Below, one piece after another: positions 25,112 through 34,296 of a stretch of DNA of 64,000 bases (position 1 is its first letter; each line of letters begins with the position of its first letter). Position numbers and translations under genes: made by a program. Below the pieces are notes generated by a model. That model was not told the origin of the DNA. It was given only the letters and a program-made list of their open reading frames with translations, and ran no database searches. Origin of the DNA: an uncultured Sphingomonas sp. (GTDB taxonomy: Bacteria > Pseudomonadota > Alphaproteobacteria > Sphingomonadales > Sphingomonadaceae); the NCBI GenBank assembly GCA_913777325.1, contig CAJYSA010000013.1, positions 1 through 64,000 of the forward strand. The letters run 5' to 3'.

Positions 25112-27847
25112 ATGTTCGGCGGTATTGCCAAGTCGCTCTTCGGTTCGTCCAACGACCGTTACGTAAAGTCGCTCAACCCGACGCTCGCCAGGATCGCCTC
25201 CTACGAGCCGGGCCTGCAGGCGATGGACGATGCCACGCTCGCCAACCAGACGGTGCTGTTTCGCGAACGGCTGGCGAATGGCGAGACGCTCGACCAGTTG
25301 CTGCCCGAGGCGTTTGCGACGGTGCGCGAGGCGGCGAAGCGCGTGCTGGGGCAGCGCCACTATGACGTCCAGATGATCGGCGGCATCGTCCTGCATCGCG
25401 GTGAGATCGCCGAGATGCGGACGGGCGAGGGCAAGACGCTGGTGGCGACGCTCGCCACCTATCTCAACGCGCTGCCGGGCGAGGGCGTCCACGTCATCAC
25501 CGTCAACGACTATCTGGCCAGCCGCGACGCCGACTGGATGGGCCGCGTCTATCGCTTCCTGGGCCTGACCACCGGCGTGATCGTGCCGAACCTGTCGGAC
25601 GAGGAGCGCCGCGCCGCCTATGCCGCCGACATCACCTACGGCACGAACAACGAATTCGGCTTCGATTATCTGCGCGACAACATGAAGTATGAGCGCGCGC
25701 AGATGGTGCAGCGCGCGTTCGCGATGGCGATCGTGGACGAGGTCGATTCGGTCCTGATCGACGAGGCGCGTACCCCGCTGATCATCTCCGGCCCGACCGA
25801 CGACAAGTCGGAGCTGTACATCGGTGTCGATGCGATCGTGAAGCAATTGTCGGAAGAGGATTACGAGAAGGACGAGAAGCAGAAGTCGATCGTCCTGACC
25901 GAGGACGGCACCGAGCGCGCCGAGCGGATGCTGGAAGCCGCCGGGTTGCTCCAGGGCGCGAACCTCTACGATTTCGAGAACACGCAGGTCGTCCACCATC
26001 TGAACCAGGCGCTGCGCGCGAACGCGATGTTCAAGCGCGACACCGATTACATCGTCAAGGATGGCAAGGTCGTCATCATCGACGAGTTCACCGGGCGCAT
26101 GATGGACGGTCGCCGCTGGTCGGACGGCCTTCACCAGGCGGTCGAGGCGAAGGAGGGCGTGCAGATCGAGCCCGAGAACCAGACCATGGCCTCGATCACC
26201 TTCCAGAACTATTTCCGCATGTACCCGAAGCTGGCGGGGATGACCGGCACGGCGGCGACCGAGGCGGCGGAATTCTACGACATCTACAAGATGAACGTCG
26301 TCACGATTCCGACCAACAAGCCGGTGCACCGCGTCGACGAAGAGGACGAATTCTACAAGGACACGCAGGACAAGTTCCGCGCGATCGCCAAGAAGATCCG
26401 CGAACATGCCGAGAAGGGCCAGCCCGTTCTGGTCGGCACGGTGTCGATCGAAAAGTCCGAACTGCTCAGCGAATTCCTCCGCCAGGAAGGCGTTGACCAT
26501 TCGGTGCTGAACGCGCGCTACCACGAGCGCGAGGCGCATATCGTGGCGCAGGCCGGGCGCCTGGGCGCGGTGACGATCGCCACCAACATGGCCGGGCGTG
26601 GCACCGACATCCAATTGGGCGGCAACCTCGAGATGCGCGTCGAGGACGAACTCGCCGGCATGCCCGAGGGGCCGGAGCGTGAGGCGGCGATCGAGCAGAT
26701 CCGCGCCGAGATCGCGGTCGAGAAGCAGAAGGTGCTGGAGGCCGGCGGCCTGTTCGTGCTCGCCACCGAGCGGCATGAAAGCCGCCGCATCGACAACCAG
26801 CTCCGCGGGCGTTCGGGGCGTCAGGGCGATCCGGGGCTCAGCCGCTTCTACCTGTCGCTCGACGACGATCTGCTGCGCATCTTCGGGCCGGACACCTTGT
26901 TCGCCAAGATGATGCGCAACAACATCAACGATGGCGAGGCTATCGGCAGCAAGTGGCTGACCAAGGCGATCGAGACCGCGCAGAAGAAGGTCGAGGCGCG
27001 CAACTACGACATCCGCAAGCAGGTCGTCGAATATGACGACGTGATGAACGATCAGCGCAAGGTGATCTACGAGCAGCGCGCCGACATCATGGATGCCGAT
27101 ACCGTCGGCGACGTGGTGACCGATATGCGTGCCGAGACGGTCAACGCGATCGTCGGCGAGGCCTGCCCGCCGAATTCCTATCCCGAGCAATGGGATATCG
27201 AGGGCATGAAGACGCGGCTGGCCGAGGTGCTGAACCTTACGCCGCCGATCGACGACTGGCTGACCGAGGATGCGCTCGACCCCGAGATCGTCACCGAGCG
27301 CGTGCTGGCCGAGGCCGATGCGATGGTCGAGGCCAAGGCGGCGGAGCTGGACACCGCGACGTGGACGCAGGTCGAAAAATCGATCCTCCTCCAGAACCTC
27401 GATCACCACTGGAAGGAGCATCTGGCGATGCTCGACGCGCTGCGACAGGTCGTTCACCTGCGCGCCTATGCGCAGAAGACGCCGATCAACGAGTATAAGC
27501 AGGAGGCGTTCAATCTCTTCCAGCGGATGCTCGACGCGATCCGCGAAGATGTGACGCGCACGATCGCCTTCGCGCAATTCCAGTTGCAGGCACCGCCGCC
27601 GCTGCCCGATCTGCCGGACTTCATCACCACGCACTTCGATCCGTTCACCGGCGAAGACAATTCGAACGACATCGACGCCGGCACGCGCGGACTGGTGACC
27701 ACGACGATCCCGCCGCTGCAGATCCCGCAGCCGACCGCCGCCGATCTCGGCGATGATCCCGCCAATTGGGTCGGGGTGGTCAGCCGCAACGCGCCGTGTC
27801 CGTGCGGATCGGGGCGCAAGTACAAGCATTGCCACGGCGCCGCCTGA
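25112..27847 (+). CDS. secA: Preprotein translocase ATPase SecA
   Basis: The 911-residue motor that pushes unfolded preproteins through SecYEG. Walker A is [13 protein letters not shown], and the DEAD-like box is [49 protein letters not shown] and the C-terminal zinc-binding [18 protein letters not shown] (Cys-x-Cys...Cys-His, binding SecB) follow in order. The start is [13 protein letters not shown] at 25112, as in other alphaproteobacteria; the frame is open upstream without homology. An AGGA lies seven bases before the ATG. Confidence 0.97.
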   Translation: MFGGIAKSLFGSSNDRYVKSLNPTLARIASYEPGLQAMDDATLANQTVLFRERLANGETLDQLLPEAFATVREAAKRVLGQRHYDVQMIGGIVLHRGEIAEMRTGEGKTLVATLATYLNALPGEGVHVITVNDYLASRDADWMGRVYRFLGLTTGVIVPNLSDEERRAAYAADITYGTNNEFGFDYLRDNMKYERAQMVQRAFAMAIVDEVDSVLIDEARTPLIISGPTDDKSELYIGVDAIVKQLSEEDYEKDEKQKSIVLTEDGTERAERMLEAAGLLQGANLYDFENTQVVHHLNQALRANAMFKRDTDYIVKDGKVVIIDEFTGRMMDGRRWSDGLHQAVEAKEGVQIEPENQTMASITFQNYFRMYPKLAGMTGTAATEAAEFYDIYKMNVVTIPTNKPVHRVDEEDEFYKDTQDKFRAIAKKIREHAEKGQPVLVGTVSIEKSELLSEFLRQEGVDHSVLNARYHEREAHIVAQAGRLGAVTIATNMAGRGTDIQLGGNLEMRVEDELAGMPEGPEREAAIEQIRAEIAVEKQKVLEAGGLFVLATERHESRRIDNQLRGRSGRQGDPGLSRFYLSLDDDLLRIFGPDTLFAKMMRNNINDGEAIGSKWLTKAIETAQKKVEARNYDIRKQVVEYDDVMNDQRKVIYEQRADIMDADTVGDVVTDMRAETVNAIVGEACPPNSYPEQWDIEGMKTRLAEVLNLTPPIDDWLTEDALDPEIVTERVLAEADAMVEAKAAELDTATWTQVEKSILLQNLDHHWKEHLAMLDALRQVVHLRAYAQKTPINEYKQEAFNLFQRMLDAIREDVTRTIAFAQFQLQAPPPLPDLPDFITTHFDPFTGEDNSNDIDAGTRGLVTTTIPPLQIPQPTAADLGDDPANWVGVVSRNAPCPCGSGRKYKHCHGAA

Positions 27848-27937
27848 GGAAAGGCGCGTCCTCCGGGCCGACGGAGAAAGCACACTTTCTCGCCGCGCGA
27901 CGTAAGGTTCCCACTGCGTCATCCGTGGTCCGCCATC

Positions 27938-28014
27938 CGTCATGGCGAGCGTAGCGAAGCCATCCAGGGCGTCCTGATCCGTCGCTGGATTGCGTCGTTA
28001 CACTCGCCATGACG
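27938..28014. repeat. 77-bp palindromic intergenic repeat
   Basis: The element reads CGTCATGGCGAGCGTAGCGA AGCCATCCAG, then a centre GGCGTCCTGATCCGTCG, then an imperfect complement ending CTCGCCATGACG. The arms are about 30 bases with a few mismatches. It matches the element at 40298 in length and layout, and its left arm matches each copy of the tandem tract at 4420. It lies 90 bases after secA, where such a stem could act on transcript ends. Confidence 0.88.
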
Positions 28015-28073
28015 GCGTAATGTAACGTCATCCTGATTGACCGCGCCGCCGCCACTTGCCCTGGCCTCGCCGT

Positions 28074-28200
28074 ATCGCCTAAAGGCACCGGCATCCGCAT
28101 GGACCCGGTGCAAATCCGGGTGGCTATCCCGGCCGCCGATCCGCCGGGCAACCTCCACGTCTCCCTTGGTTCAAGCGTCCGTCGCGGGCGCGGCGGCGTG
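28074..28200 (+). promoter_or_regulatory. Structured leader before SulP gene, cobalamin-riboswitch-like core
   Basis: The leader holds a 6-bp stem ACCCGG / CCGGGT (28103-28108 with 28116-28121) around the loop TGCAAAT. It is followed by GTGGCTATCCCGGCCGCCGA. A stem-loop of this kind (for example CCAG-TGCGAAT-CTGG in E. coli btuB) followed by a GCt...CgCGC segment is the P5/L5 core of cobalamin riboswitches. A competing 7-bp stem, GCACCGG with CCGGTGC (28085-28091 with 28105-28111), excludes the first, which suits a switch. The 3' part is not a clear match to the B12 box. Another possibility is the sul1 class of alphaproteobacterial RNAs found before sulfate transporters. I call it a structured leader, class undecided. 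Confidence 0.5.
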
Positions 28201-28221
28201 GTGTGTTTTTTCGACAGGCTT

Positions 28222-29709
28222 ATGACCGTTCTGCTTTCCCATCTCCGATCCGCGTGGTGCGCGGATGCCGGCGCGATGCGCCGCGAAACATTGGCCGGCG
28301 TGGTCGTCGCGCTGGCGCTGATCCCCGAGGCGATCGGCTTTTCGATCATCGCCGGGGTCGATCCGCGCGTCGGGCTCTACGCCTCGATCGCCATTGCGAT
28401 CGTCATCTCGCTGCTGGGTGGCCGCCCGGCGATGATCTCCGCCGCAACGGCGGCGGTGGCGGTGGTCGTCACGCCGCTGGTCCGTGAACATGGCGTCGAT
28501 TATCTCTTCGCCGCGACGATCCTGATGGGCGTCATCCAGATCGGCGCGGGGCTGCTCCGCCTCGATCTGCTCATGCAGTTCGTCTCCCGCTCGGTCATCA
28601 CCGGGTTCGTCAACGCGCTGGCGATCCTGATCTTCATGGCGCAATTGCCGCAGCTCGGCGGCGTGACCTGGCATACCTATGCGTTGGTCGCGGCCGGGCT
28701 TGCGATCATCTACCTGCTGCCGCGCGTCACGAAGGCGGTGCCGTCGCCGTTGGTGGCGATCATCGTGCTCACGATCGTCGCGGTCGCGCTGCAACTGCCG
28801 GTGCGCACCGTCGGCGACATGGGACGGCTGCCGCAGGGGCTGCCGTCGCTCGCGCTGCCGCAGGTGCCGCTGACGCTGGAGACGCTGCGGATCATCCTGC
28901 CGTTCTCGCTGACGATGGCGGCGGTCGGGCTGCTCGAATCGATGCTGACCGCGCAGATCGTCGACGACATGACCGACACGGACAGTGACAAGCGCCGCGA
29001 GTGCATGGGGCAGGGCGGGGCGAACATCGCCGCCGCGCTGGTCGGCGGCATGGGCGGCTGCGCGATGATCGGGCAGTCGGTGATCAACGTCACCTCCGGC
29101 GGGCGCACACGGTTGTCGACGCTGGTCGCGGGCGTGTTCCTGCTGTTCCTGCTGGCGGTGCTGGGGCCGATCGTCGGGCGCGTGCCGATGCCCGCGCTGG
29201 TCGCGGTGATGGTGATGGTGTCGATCGGGACGTTCAGCTGGAACTCGATCCCCAACCTGCGCCGCCATCCGCCCACCTCGTCGATCGTGATGTTGGTGAC
29301 GGTGGCGGTCGTGGTCGCCACCCGCGATCTGGCGCAGGGCGTGCTGGCGGGCGTGCTGTTGTCGGGCATCTTCTTCGCCGGCAAGGTGCGGCGCATGTTC
29401 GCGGTCGAGCGGACGGAGCAGGGCGCGCATGTTCGCTACCAGGTGCGCGGCAACCTCTTCTTCGCCTCGGTCGATCGCTTCGCCCGCGCCTTCGGGGCGG
29501 AGCCGGCGCGCGCGGTGACGGTCGACGTGTCGACAGCGCACTTCTGGGACATTTCGGCGGTCGCGGCACTGGACAAGGTCGTCGCACGGCTGCGTCGGGA
29601 CGGCGCGACGGTGGAGGTGACCGGCTACAATGCGGCGAGTGCCGATCTGGTCGACCGGTTCGCGCTTCACGACAAGACCGGCGTGGAACTGGGCGCGGTC
29701 CCGCACTGA
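28222..29709 (+). CDS. SulP-family anion (sulfate/bicarbonate) transporter
   Basis: A 495-residue SLC26/SulP membrane transporter with a C-terminal STAS domain. The N-terminal signature region reads [19 protein letters not shown], with [20 protein letters not shown] and [15 protein letters not shown] following. There are about 10-12 hydrophobic segments. The STAS domain (from about residue 400) contains [20 protein letters not shown]. Sulfate is the usual guess, but bicarbonate and dicarboxylates are carried by relatives. The start is ATG 28222 ([10 protein letters not shown]); the frame is open to 28099 but overlaps the leader. The gene is monocistronic and ends at a shared terminator. Confidence 0.88.
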   Translation: MTVLLSHLRSAWCADAGAMRRETLAGVVVALALIPEAIGFSIIAGVDPRVGLYASIAIAIVISLLGGRPAMISAATAAVAVVVTPLVREHGVDYLFAATILMGVIQIGAGLLRLDLLMQFVSRSVITGFVNALAILIFMAQLPQLGGVTWHTYALVAAGLAIIYLLPRVTKAVPSPLVAIIVLTIVAVALQLPVRTVGDMGRLPQGLPSLALPQVPLTLETLRIILPFSLTMAAVGLLESMLTAQIVDDMTDTDSDKRRECMGQGGANIAAALVGGMGGCAMIGQSVINVTSGGRTRLSTLVAGVFLLFLLAVLGPIVGRVPMPALVAVMVMVSIGTFSWNSIPNLRRHPPTSSIVMLVTVAVVVATRDLAQGVLAGVLLSGIFFAGKVRRMFAVERTEQGAHVRYQVRGNLFFASVDRFARAFGAEPARAVTVDVSTAHFWDISAVAALDKVVARLRRDGATVEVTGYNAASADLVDRFALHDKTGVELGAVPH

Positions 29710-29715
29710 CGCCCC

Positions 29716-29750
29716 AAGAAAAAGGGCGTCGGTCACCCGGACCGACGCCC
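29716..29750 (-). terminator. Intrinsic terminator of the lipoprotein gene, convergent with SulP
   Basis: A perfect 11-bp stem GGGCGTCGGTC / GACCGACGCCC with a 5-base loop lies at 29724-29750. On the minus strand it runs into TTTTTCTT. It lies 28 bases after the lipoprotein stop and just after the SulP stop, so it may work in both directions. Confidence 0.85.
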
Positions 29751-29778
29751 CGTCCGCCATCCGGCGAACCTCGTGTCG

Positions 29779-30387
29779 TTACGACGCCTTGGGCAGGCGG
29801 ATCGTCGGGCCGATCGAGTCGACCACGGCGCGGGCGTTGAACGCACGCACGTTGCCGCGCTCCGGCGTACCCTTGAACATCACGATTTCCGCCGATGCCT
29901 CGTAACGATCGACGGTGCGGATATCCTGGCCACCGCCCCAGCCGCCCCACGGACCGCCCCAGAACGGATCCCAGGCGCGATAGCCGAAGCCGCGACCGTA
30001 GAAGCCCCAGCGCGGGCCCCACAGCCCACCACCGAACGCGCCGAAGCCCGGACCCCAGCCGCCGCCGAAGCCCGGCGTCGAATAGGTGCGTGCCTGGCGA
30101 TCCGTGTCGCGATCGGCCATCACGAAATAATCATAGCCGTTCTGCAACGTCAGCTCCGCCGAGCGGAACAGCAGATAGCGTTCGACGACGTCGCGATCCG
30201 TCACCGTGTTGCCCGCGAAGGTGACGCGGAAGCGATTCGGCTCGATCCGGATGTCGCTGTAGCCGGTGCGGTAGAACCCCGAACCCGTCGCGGGTCGGTA
30301 GGCCGTCTCCGTGGCACACGCCGCCACCAGCGTCGTGCTGGCCGCCAGCGCCAGGACCATCGCCGAGCGGCCGAACTTCTTCATCAT
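29779..30387 (-). CDS. Outer-membrane-type lipoprotein, CC0125/CC1285 family-like
   Basis: A 202-residue lipoprotein. The signal peptide ends in the lipobox LVAAC, giving a Cys at about position 24 for lipidation. The region after it, with YSDIRIEPNRFRVTFAGNTV and VVERYLLFRSAELTLQNGYD, resembles the CC0125/CC1285 lipoprotein family of Caulobacter and relatives, whose role is unknown. From about residue 105 the chain turns into a Gly/Trp/Phe-rich segment (GGGWGPGFGAFGGGLWGP and so on), then a short folded-looking end. The start at ATG 30387 has GGAGAG six bases upstream; longer frames do not. Confidence 0.75.
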   Translation of the reverse strand: MMKKFGRSAMVLALAASTTLVAACATETAYRPATGSGFYRTGYSDIRIEPNRFRVTFAGNTVTDRDVVERYLLFRSAELTLQNGYDYFVMADRDTDRQARTYSTPGFGGGWGPGFGAFGGGLWGPRWGFYGRGFGYRAWDPFWGGPWGGWGGGQDIRTVDRYEASAEIVMFKGTPERGNVRAFNARAVVDSIGPTIRLPKAS

Positions 30388-30550
30388 GGCGTACTCTCCA
30401 ACGCACCAAGGCGGTGCGACGAATGGTCGCATAGCCGAGATGAGTGGAACGTGCGATGAACGAAAATGCTCCGCGACGAACACTGGCGTGGGTTCGGCTG
30501 GGCGTGATGCCGGGGCTTGTCGCCGTGCCGGGGGGACAACGTGGAAAAGG

Positions 30551-30625
30551 TGGCTCCCTGAGTAGGATTCGAACCTACGGCCGCTCGATTAACAGTCGAG
30601 AGCTCTACCGCTGAGCTATCAGGGA
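30551..30625 (-). tRNA. tRNA-Asn (anticodon GTT)
   Basis: Read on the minus strand, the acceptor pairs TCCCTGA with TCAGGGA. The D arm is GCTC-AGCGGTA-GAGC, the anticodon loop is CTGTTAA (GTT), and the T arm is GTAGG-TTCGAAT-CCTAC. The discriminator is G and CCA is encoded. The total is 75 bases. The gene stands alone between the lipoprotein and nadK. Confidence 0.97.
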
Positions 30626-30715
30626 ACGTCGTCAACGTCGTGGAGGGGGTCTATAAAGGCGGAATTCCGTCGCGCAAGACCCTTATTTCATCTTTCCGTC
30701 GCAAACCGGTGTCGA

Positions 30716-31495
30716 TCACGCGACGAACTGTTCCATGGTGATGCGATCGTCCAGCGCATGTTCGGGATCGAACAGCAGCGTCAGCTCGCGCGCGCGATCC
30801 ATCGCGATATCGACCTGCGCCACGTTGCGCACTTCGCGATGGTCAGCGACGGCGGATACCGGCCGCTTGGCGGCATCCAGCACGCGCAGCGAGACGCGCG
30901 TCTTGTCGGGCAGGATCGCGCCGCGCCACCGGCGGGGGCGGAACGCGCTGATCGGCGTCAGCGCCAGCATCTGCGAGCCGAGCGGCAGGATCGGGCCGTG
31001 CGCGGACAGGTTATAGGCGGTCGACCCCGCCGGGGTGGCGACCAGAATGCCATCGCACGACAGTTCGTCGAGCACGATGCGGTCGTTGATCCGCACCTCC
31101 AGCTTGGCGGTCTGGCGCGTCTCGCGCAGCAGCGACACTTCGTTGATCGCGGGAAGCGTGTGGACGCGCCCGTCGATCTCGGTCGCGGTCGCGGTCAGCG
31201 GCGTCACCTTGAACGCCCGCGCCCGCTCGATCCGCCCGTCCAGATCGTGGCGGCGCCATTCGTTCATCAGGAAGCCGACCGTGCCCAGGTTCATCCCGAA
31301 CACCGGCACCACCGCGCGTCGCCGCTCCAGCAGCAGGTGCAGCGTCTGGAGCATGAAGCCGTCGCCGCCCAGCGCTACGACCAGATCGGCCTCGTCGAGC
31401 GTGCACCAGTCCCATGCATCGGCCAGTTCGGCGCGCGCGGCCTGTGCCGGCGCGGTGGGCGAGGCGACCAGCGCCCGCCGGGGATAGCGGCTCAT
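30716..31495 (-). CDS. nadK: NAD kinase
   Basis: Phosphorylates NAD to NADP. The 259-residue length fits the bacterial enzyme. The phosphate-binding VVALGGDGFMLQTLHLL has the GGDG motif. NLGTVGFLMNEW and the NE of LPAINEVSLLRE follow, and the substrate-binding ILVATPAGSTAYNLSAHGPI is complete. The start overlaps the moaA stop by 4 bases, so nadK is probably read from the moaA message as well. Confidence 0.96.
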   Translation of the reverse strand: MSRYPRRALVASPTAPAQAARAELADAWDWCTLDEADLVVALGGDGFMLQTLHLLLERRRAVVPVFGMNLGTVGFLMNEWRRHDLDGRIERARAFKVTPLTATATEIDGRVHTLPAINEVSLLRETRQTAKLEVRINDRIVLDELSCDGILVATPAGSTAYNLSAHGPILPLGSQMLALTPISAFRPRRWRGAILPDKTRVSLRVLDAAKRPVSAVADHREVRNVAQVDIAMDRARELTLLFDPEHALDDRITMEQFVA

Positions 31496-32502
31496 CCGCC
31501 GGTGACGCTCATATGCCGCGCCACCGCCGGCGCGTCGCCGCGCGCGATGCGGAAGTCGTGCCGGCGCGGCTTGGTGGTCAGCGCATCCTCGATCGCGGTA
31601 TCCAACGCGGGGATCCCGCCCGCGCGCAGCGCCGCGCGCAGATCGCGATGATCGTCATGCCCGAGGCAGGTATACAGCCGTCCCTCGGTGGTCAGCCGCA
31701 CGCGGTTGCACCCGTCGCAGAAATTCTGGGTCAGCGGCGAGATCAACCCCAGTCGCGTCGCGCCGCCACCCACCTGCCAGTAGCGCGCGGGCCCGCCGGT
31801 CTGCGCCGCATCGCGGGTCAGCGCGAAGCGCGCGTCCAGCCGCTCCTTCACCACGGTCAGCGGCAGGAAGCGGTCGGTGCGATCCTCGTCGACCGCGCCC
31901 AGCGGCATCGTTTCGATCAGGGTCAGGTCATGCCCCTCCGCCACGCACCAGTCGAGCATCGCGGCAATCTCGTCCTCGTTCACGTCCTTCAGTGCGACCA
32001 TATTGATCTTCACCGAAAGCCCGGCCTCGCGCGCCGCGGCGATGCCGTCCAGCACCTGCGCGACATCGCCATGGCGGGTAATGTGGCGGAAGCGCGCCGG
32101 ATCGCGGCTGTCCAGGCTCACGTTCAGGCGCCGGATGCCCGCATCGCGCAACGCTGCGGCATGGTCGCGCAGCCGCGTGCCGTTGGTCGTCATCGTCAGC
32201 TCGTCGAGCGTCGTGCCGACATGCCGCCCGAGCCGCTGCACCAGCTCCATCACGTCGCGCCGCACCAGCGGCTCGCCCCCGGACAGGCGGATCTTCCGCA
32301 CGCCGCGCGCCACGAAGCGCTCGGCGATGATCGCCAATTCCTCCAGCGTCGCGATCTTCGCGCGCGGCAGGAACGTCATCTGCTCGGCCATGCAATAGCG
32401 ACAGCGCAGGTCGCAGCGATCGGTCACCGATACACGCAGGTAACGGATGGTGCGGCCGAAGCCATCGACGAGCGGCGTGGCCGTGCGGTCGTTCTGTATC
32501 AT
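31492..32502 (-). CDS. moaA: GTP 3',8-cyclase MoaA
   Basis: A radical-SAM enzyme that starts molybdenum cofactor synthesis by turning GTP into 3',8-cyclo-GTP. The N-terminal cluster motif is CDLRCRYC and the C-terminal second cluster is NFCDGCNRVRLTTEGRLYTC. RLSGGEPLVRRDV binds SAM, and the chain ends in the conserved GG. I chose ATG 32502 (336 residues) because it leaves 88 bases to the divergent EAL gene; ATGs at 32541 and 32538 would lengthen it by 13 or 12 residues. No other moa gene is in the window. Confidence 0.95.
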   Translation of the reverse strand: MIQNDRTATPLVDGFGRTIRYLRVSVTDRCDLRCRYCMAEQMTFLPRAKIATLEELAIIAERFVARGVRKIRLSGGEPLVRRDVMELVQRLGRHVGTTLDELTMTTNGTRLRDHAAALRDAGIRRLNVSLDSRDPARFRHITRHGDVAQVLDGIAAAREAGLSVKINMVALKDVNEDEIAAMLDWCVAEGHDLTLIETMPLGAVDEDRTDRFLPLTVVKERLDARFALTRDAAQTGGPARYWQVGGGATRLGLISPLTQNFCDGCNRVRLTTEGRLYTCLGHDDHRDLRAALRAGGIPALDTAIEDALTTKPRRHDFRIARGDAPAVARHMSVTGG

Positions 32503-32590
32503 TGCCGTCACAACGCGCGACGCTATTGAGTCGTTCATCATGGGGCAAGATCGGATTGCGGCGCCGCGTCGCCCGCCGTACCAAGGCGCC

Positions 32591-33886
32591 ATGGAGCGTC
32601 AGACCCGGAGCATGCAACGCGCCGCCGGCCGCCGTCGTGGCGAGCGGACCGCCAGCGACGAGCAACTGGATCTCGCGGCGATCGCCGGACGCGATCTGAC
32701 CGCGATCACCGCCGCACCGACCAGCTTCGAGATCGTGAACGCGGCCTATGGGCGGCAAACCGGCGATCAACTGGTGGATGCGATCGACGACCGTCTGTCG
32801 GGCGCGCTGATCGAGTTTCGCAGCGCGGCGGTGCGCAGCGGGGCGACCTTCACGATCGTCGTGGCGGGCGACGCGCAGGTCGGCGACGCCGCCGTCGACG
32901 CGGTGGAGCGCGCGCTGGAACATCCCTTCGCGATCGGGGCCGAGACGATCCTGCTGGGCGCGCGCATTGGTGTCGCGCGGATGAGCGGGGACGAGCCGCT
33001 CGAACATCTGCTGCGCCGCGCGGCGGAGGCGCTGGCGCATGCGCGGTCCAGCGAGGGCGCGACGACGCGGATCGCCGCGGATGGCACCGGGGTGCCGCTC
33101 GCCGCGCTCGCCGCCGACCTGCACCGCGCGATCGAGCGCCATGAAATCGACGTGCGCTTTCAGCCGCAGGTGAATTTGATCGATGGCCGGATCGTGGGCG
33201 TGGAGGCGCTTGCGCGCTGGCACCATCCACGGCTGGGGGAGGTCGGCGCGGAAACGCTGCTGGCCGCGGCGGACCGCGCCGGGCTCGGCGTCGCCTTGTC
33301 GGATCATGTTCAGGCGCTGGCGTTGCGGCGCGCGGTCGAATGGCCCGATGCGCTGTCCAGGATGCGGGTGGCGGTGAACGTCACCGCGACCGATCTGTCG
33401 CGCACCCCGTTTGTCAGCCGTTTTCTGGCCCGTGTTCACGAAGCGGGCATCGCGCCGGGGCGCGTCACCGCCGAAGTGACCGAGGGGGCGATGATCGACA
33501 ATCTCCACGCGGCGGGCACCGCGCTCGCGGCGCTGCGCGCGGCGGGCTGCCGGGTGGCACTGGACGATTTCGGCACCGGTTACTCCAGCCTGTCCTATGT
33601 CGCGACACTGCCGCTCGATTACCTGAAGATCGATCGCAGCCTGACGCAGTCGGCGGTCGGCGACGCGCGCAACCGGGTGGTGCTGCAAGGCGTGCTCGGG
33701 ATCGCCGAAGGGCTGGGGCTGGAGACGGTCGCGGAGGGGGTGGAAACCGATGCGCAGCGGCTGATGCTCGCCGCGCGGGGCTGCACCCTGTATCAGGGGT
33801 TCCTGTGCGCCGGGCCGCTCGACGATGCGGGATTGATCGAGCTGGTGCGGGCCGCCGATGCGAAGGGAGAGCAGGCATGGCGTTGA
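32591..33886 (+). CDS. EAL-domain phosphodiesterase with degenerate GGDEF
   Basis: A 431-residue cytoplasmic protein with no membrane segment. The first 170 residues keep the outline of a GGDEF domain (ALIEFRSAAVRSG..., RRAAEALAHARSS) but lack any GGDEF motif, so no diguanylate cyclase activity is expected. The EAL domain looks intact: FQPQVNLIDGRIVGVEALAR, NVTATDL, EVTEGAMI, LDDFGTGYSSLSYVATLPLD, YLKIDRSL and VAEGVET all carry the metal and substrate residues. It should hydrolyse c-di-GMP to pGpG. Start candidates are 32591 and 32540. It overlaps the next gene by 10 bases. Confidence 0.87.
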   Translation: MERQTRSMQRAAGRRRGERTASDEQLDLAAIAGRDLTAITAAPTSFEIVNAAYGRQTGDQLVDAIDDRLSGALIEFRSAAVRSGATFTIVVAGDAQVGDAAVDAVERALEHPFAIGAETILLGARIGVARMSGDEPLEHLLRRAAEALAHARSSEGATTRIAADGTGVPLAALAADLHRAIERHEIDVRFQPQVNLIDGRIVGVEALARWHHPRLGEVGAETLLAAADRAGLGVALSDHVQALALRRAVEWPDALSRMRVAVNVTATDLSRTPFVSRFLARVHEAGIAPGRVTAEVTEGAMIDNLHAAGTALAALRAAGCRVALDDFGTGYSSLSYVATLPLDYLKIDRSLTQSAVGDARNRVVLQGVLGIAEGLGLETVAEGVETDAQRLMLAARGCTLYQGFLCAGPLDDAGLIELVRAADAKGEQAWR

Positions 33887-34284
33887 TCGTATCGATGCTG
33901 GTCGCCGCCGCCGGGGTCGCCACGCCGCAGGCAGCGATCGACGCCGCGATGGCCGATAGTGCGGCGGGCTGGAACACAGGCGATCTGGCGCGCTTCACCG
34001 CGATCTATGCCCCCGATGCGATCTATGTCGCGGGCGATAAGGTGGTGCGCGGGAAGGCCGCCATCGCGGAGCGTTACGCGAAGAGCTTCGCCGATGGCGG
34101 CAACACGCGCGGGCGCCTGACCTTTCAGCCGCTGGCGTGGCGCCCGCTCAGCGCCGTCCATGTCCTGCACGTCGCACGCTGGACGCTGACGCCCGCCGGC
34201 GGCGCGGCGCAGACCGGCCTCACCACCTTGCTGTTCGAACGCCGCAAGGACGGGTGGAAGATCATCTCCGACCACAGCAGCTGA
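33877..34284 (+). CDS. Exported SnoaL/DUF4440-like (NTF2-fold) protein
   Basis: A 135-residue NTF2-fold protein of the DUF4440/SgcJ type. A short hydrophobic N-terminus (MALIVSMLVAAAGVATPQAA) looks like a signal peptide. AAGWNTGDLARFTAIYAPDA and the end DGWKIISDHSS are the family hallmarks. No catalytic function can be assigned; such proteins act as small-molecule binders or cyclase-like enzymes. AAGGGAGA precedes the ATG. It overlaps the EAL gene by 10 bases and converges on mfd. Confidence 0.8.
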   Translation: MALIVSMLVAAAGVATPQAAIDAAMADSAAGWNTGDLARFTAIYAPDAIYVAGDKVVRGKAAIAERYAKSFADGGNTRGRLTFQPLAWRPLSAVHVLHVARWTLTPAGGAAQTGLTTLLFERRKDGWKIISDHSS

Positions 34285-34296
34285 GAGTACGGCGGG

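Noticed and set aside
25040..27943. A 967-codon open frame antisense to secA
   Set aside because: Covers the whole of secA, is rich in His, Arg, Asp and Val typical of a reversed GC-rich gene, and shows no domain.
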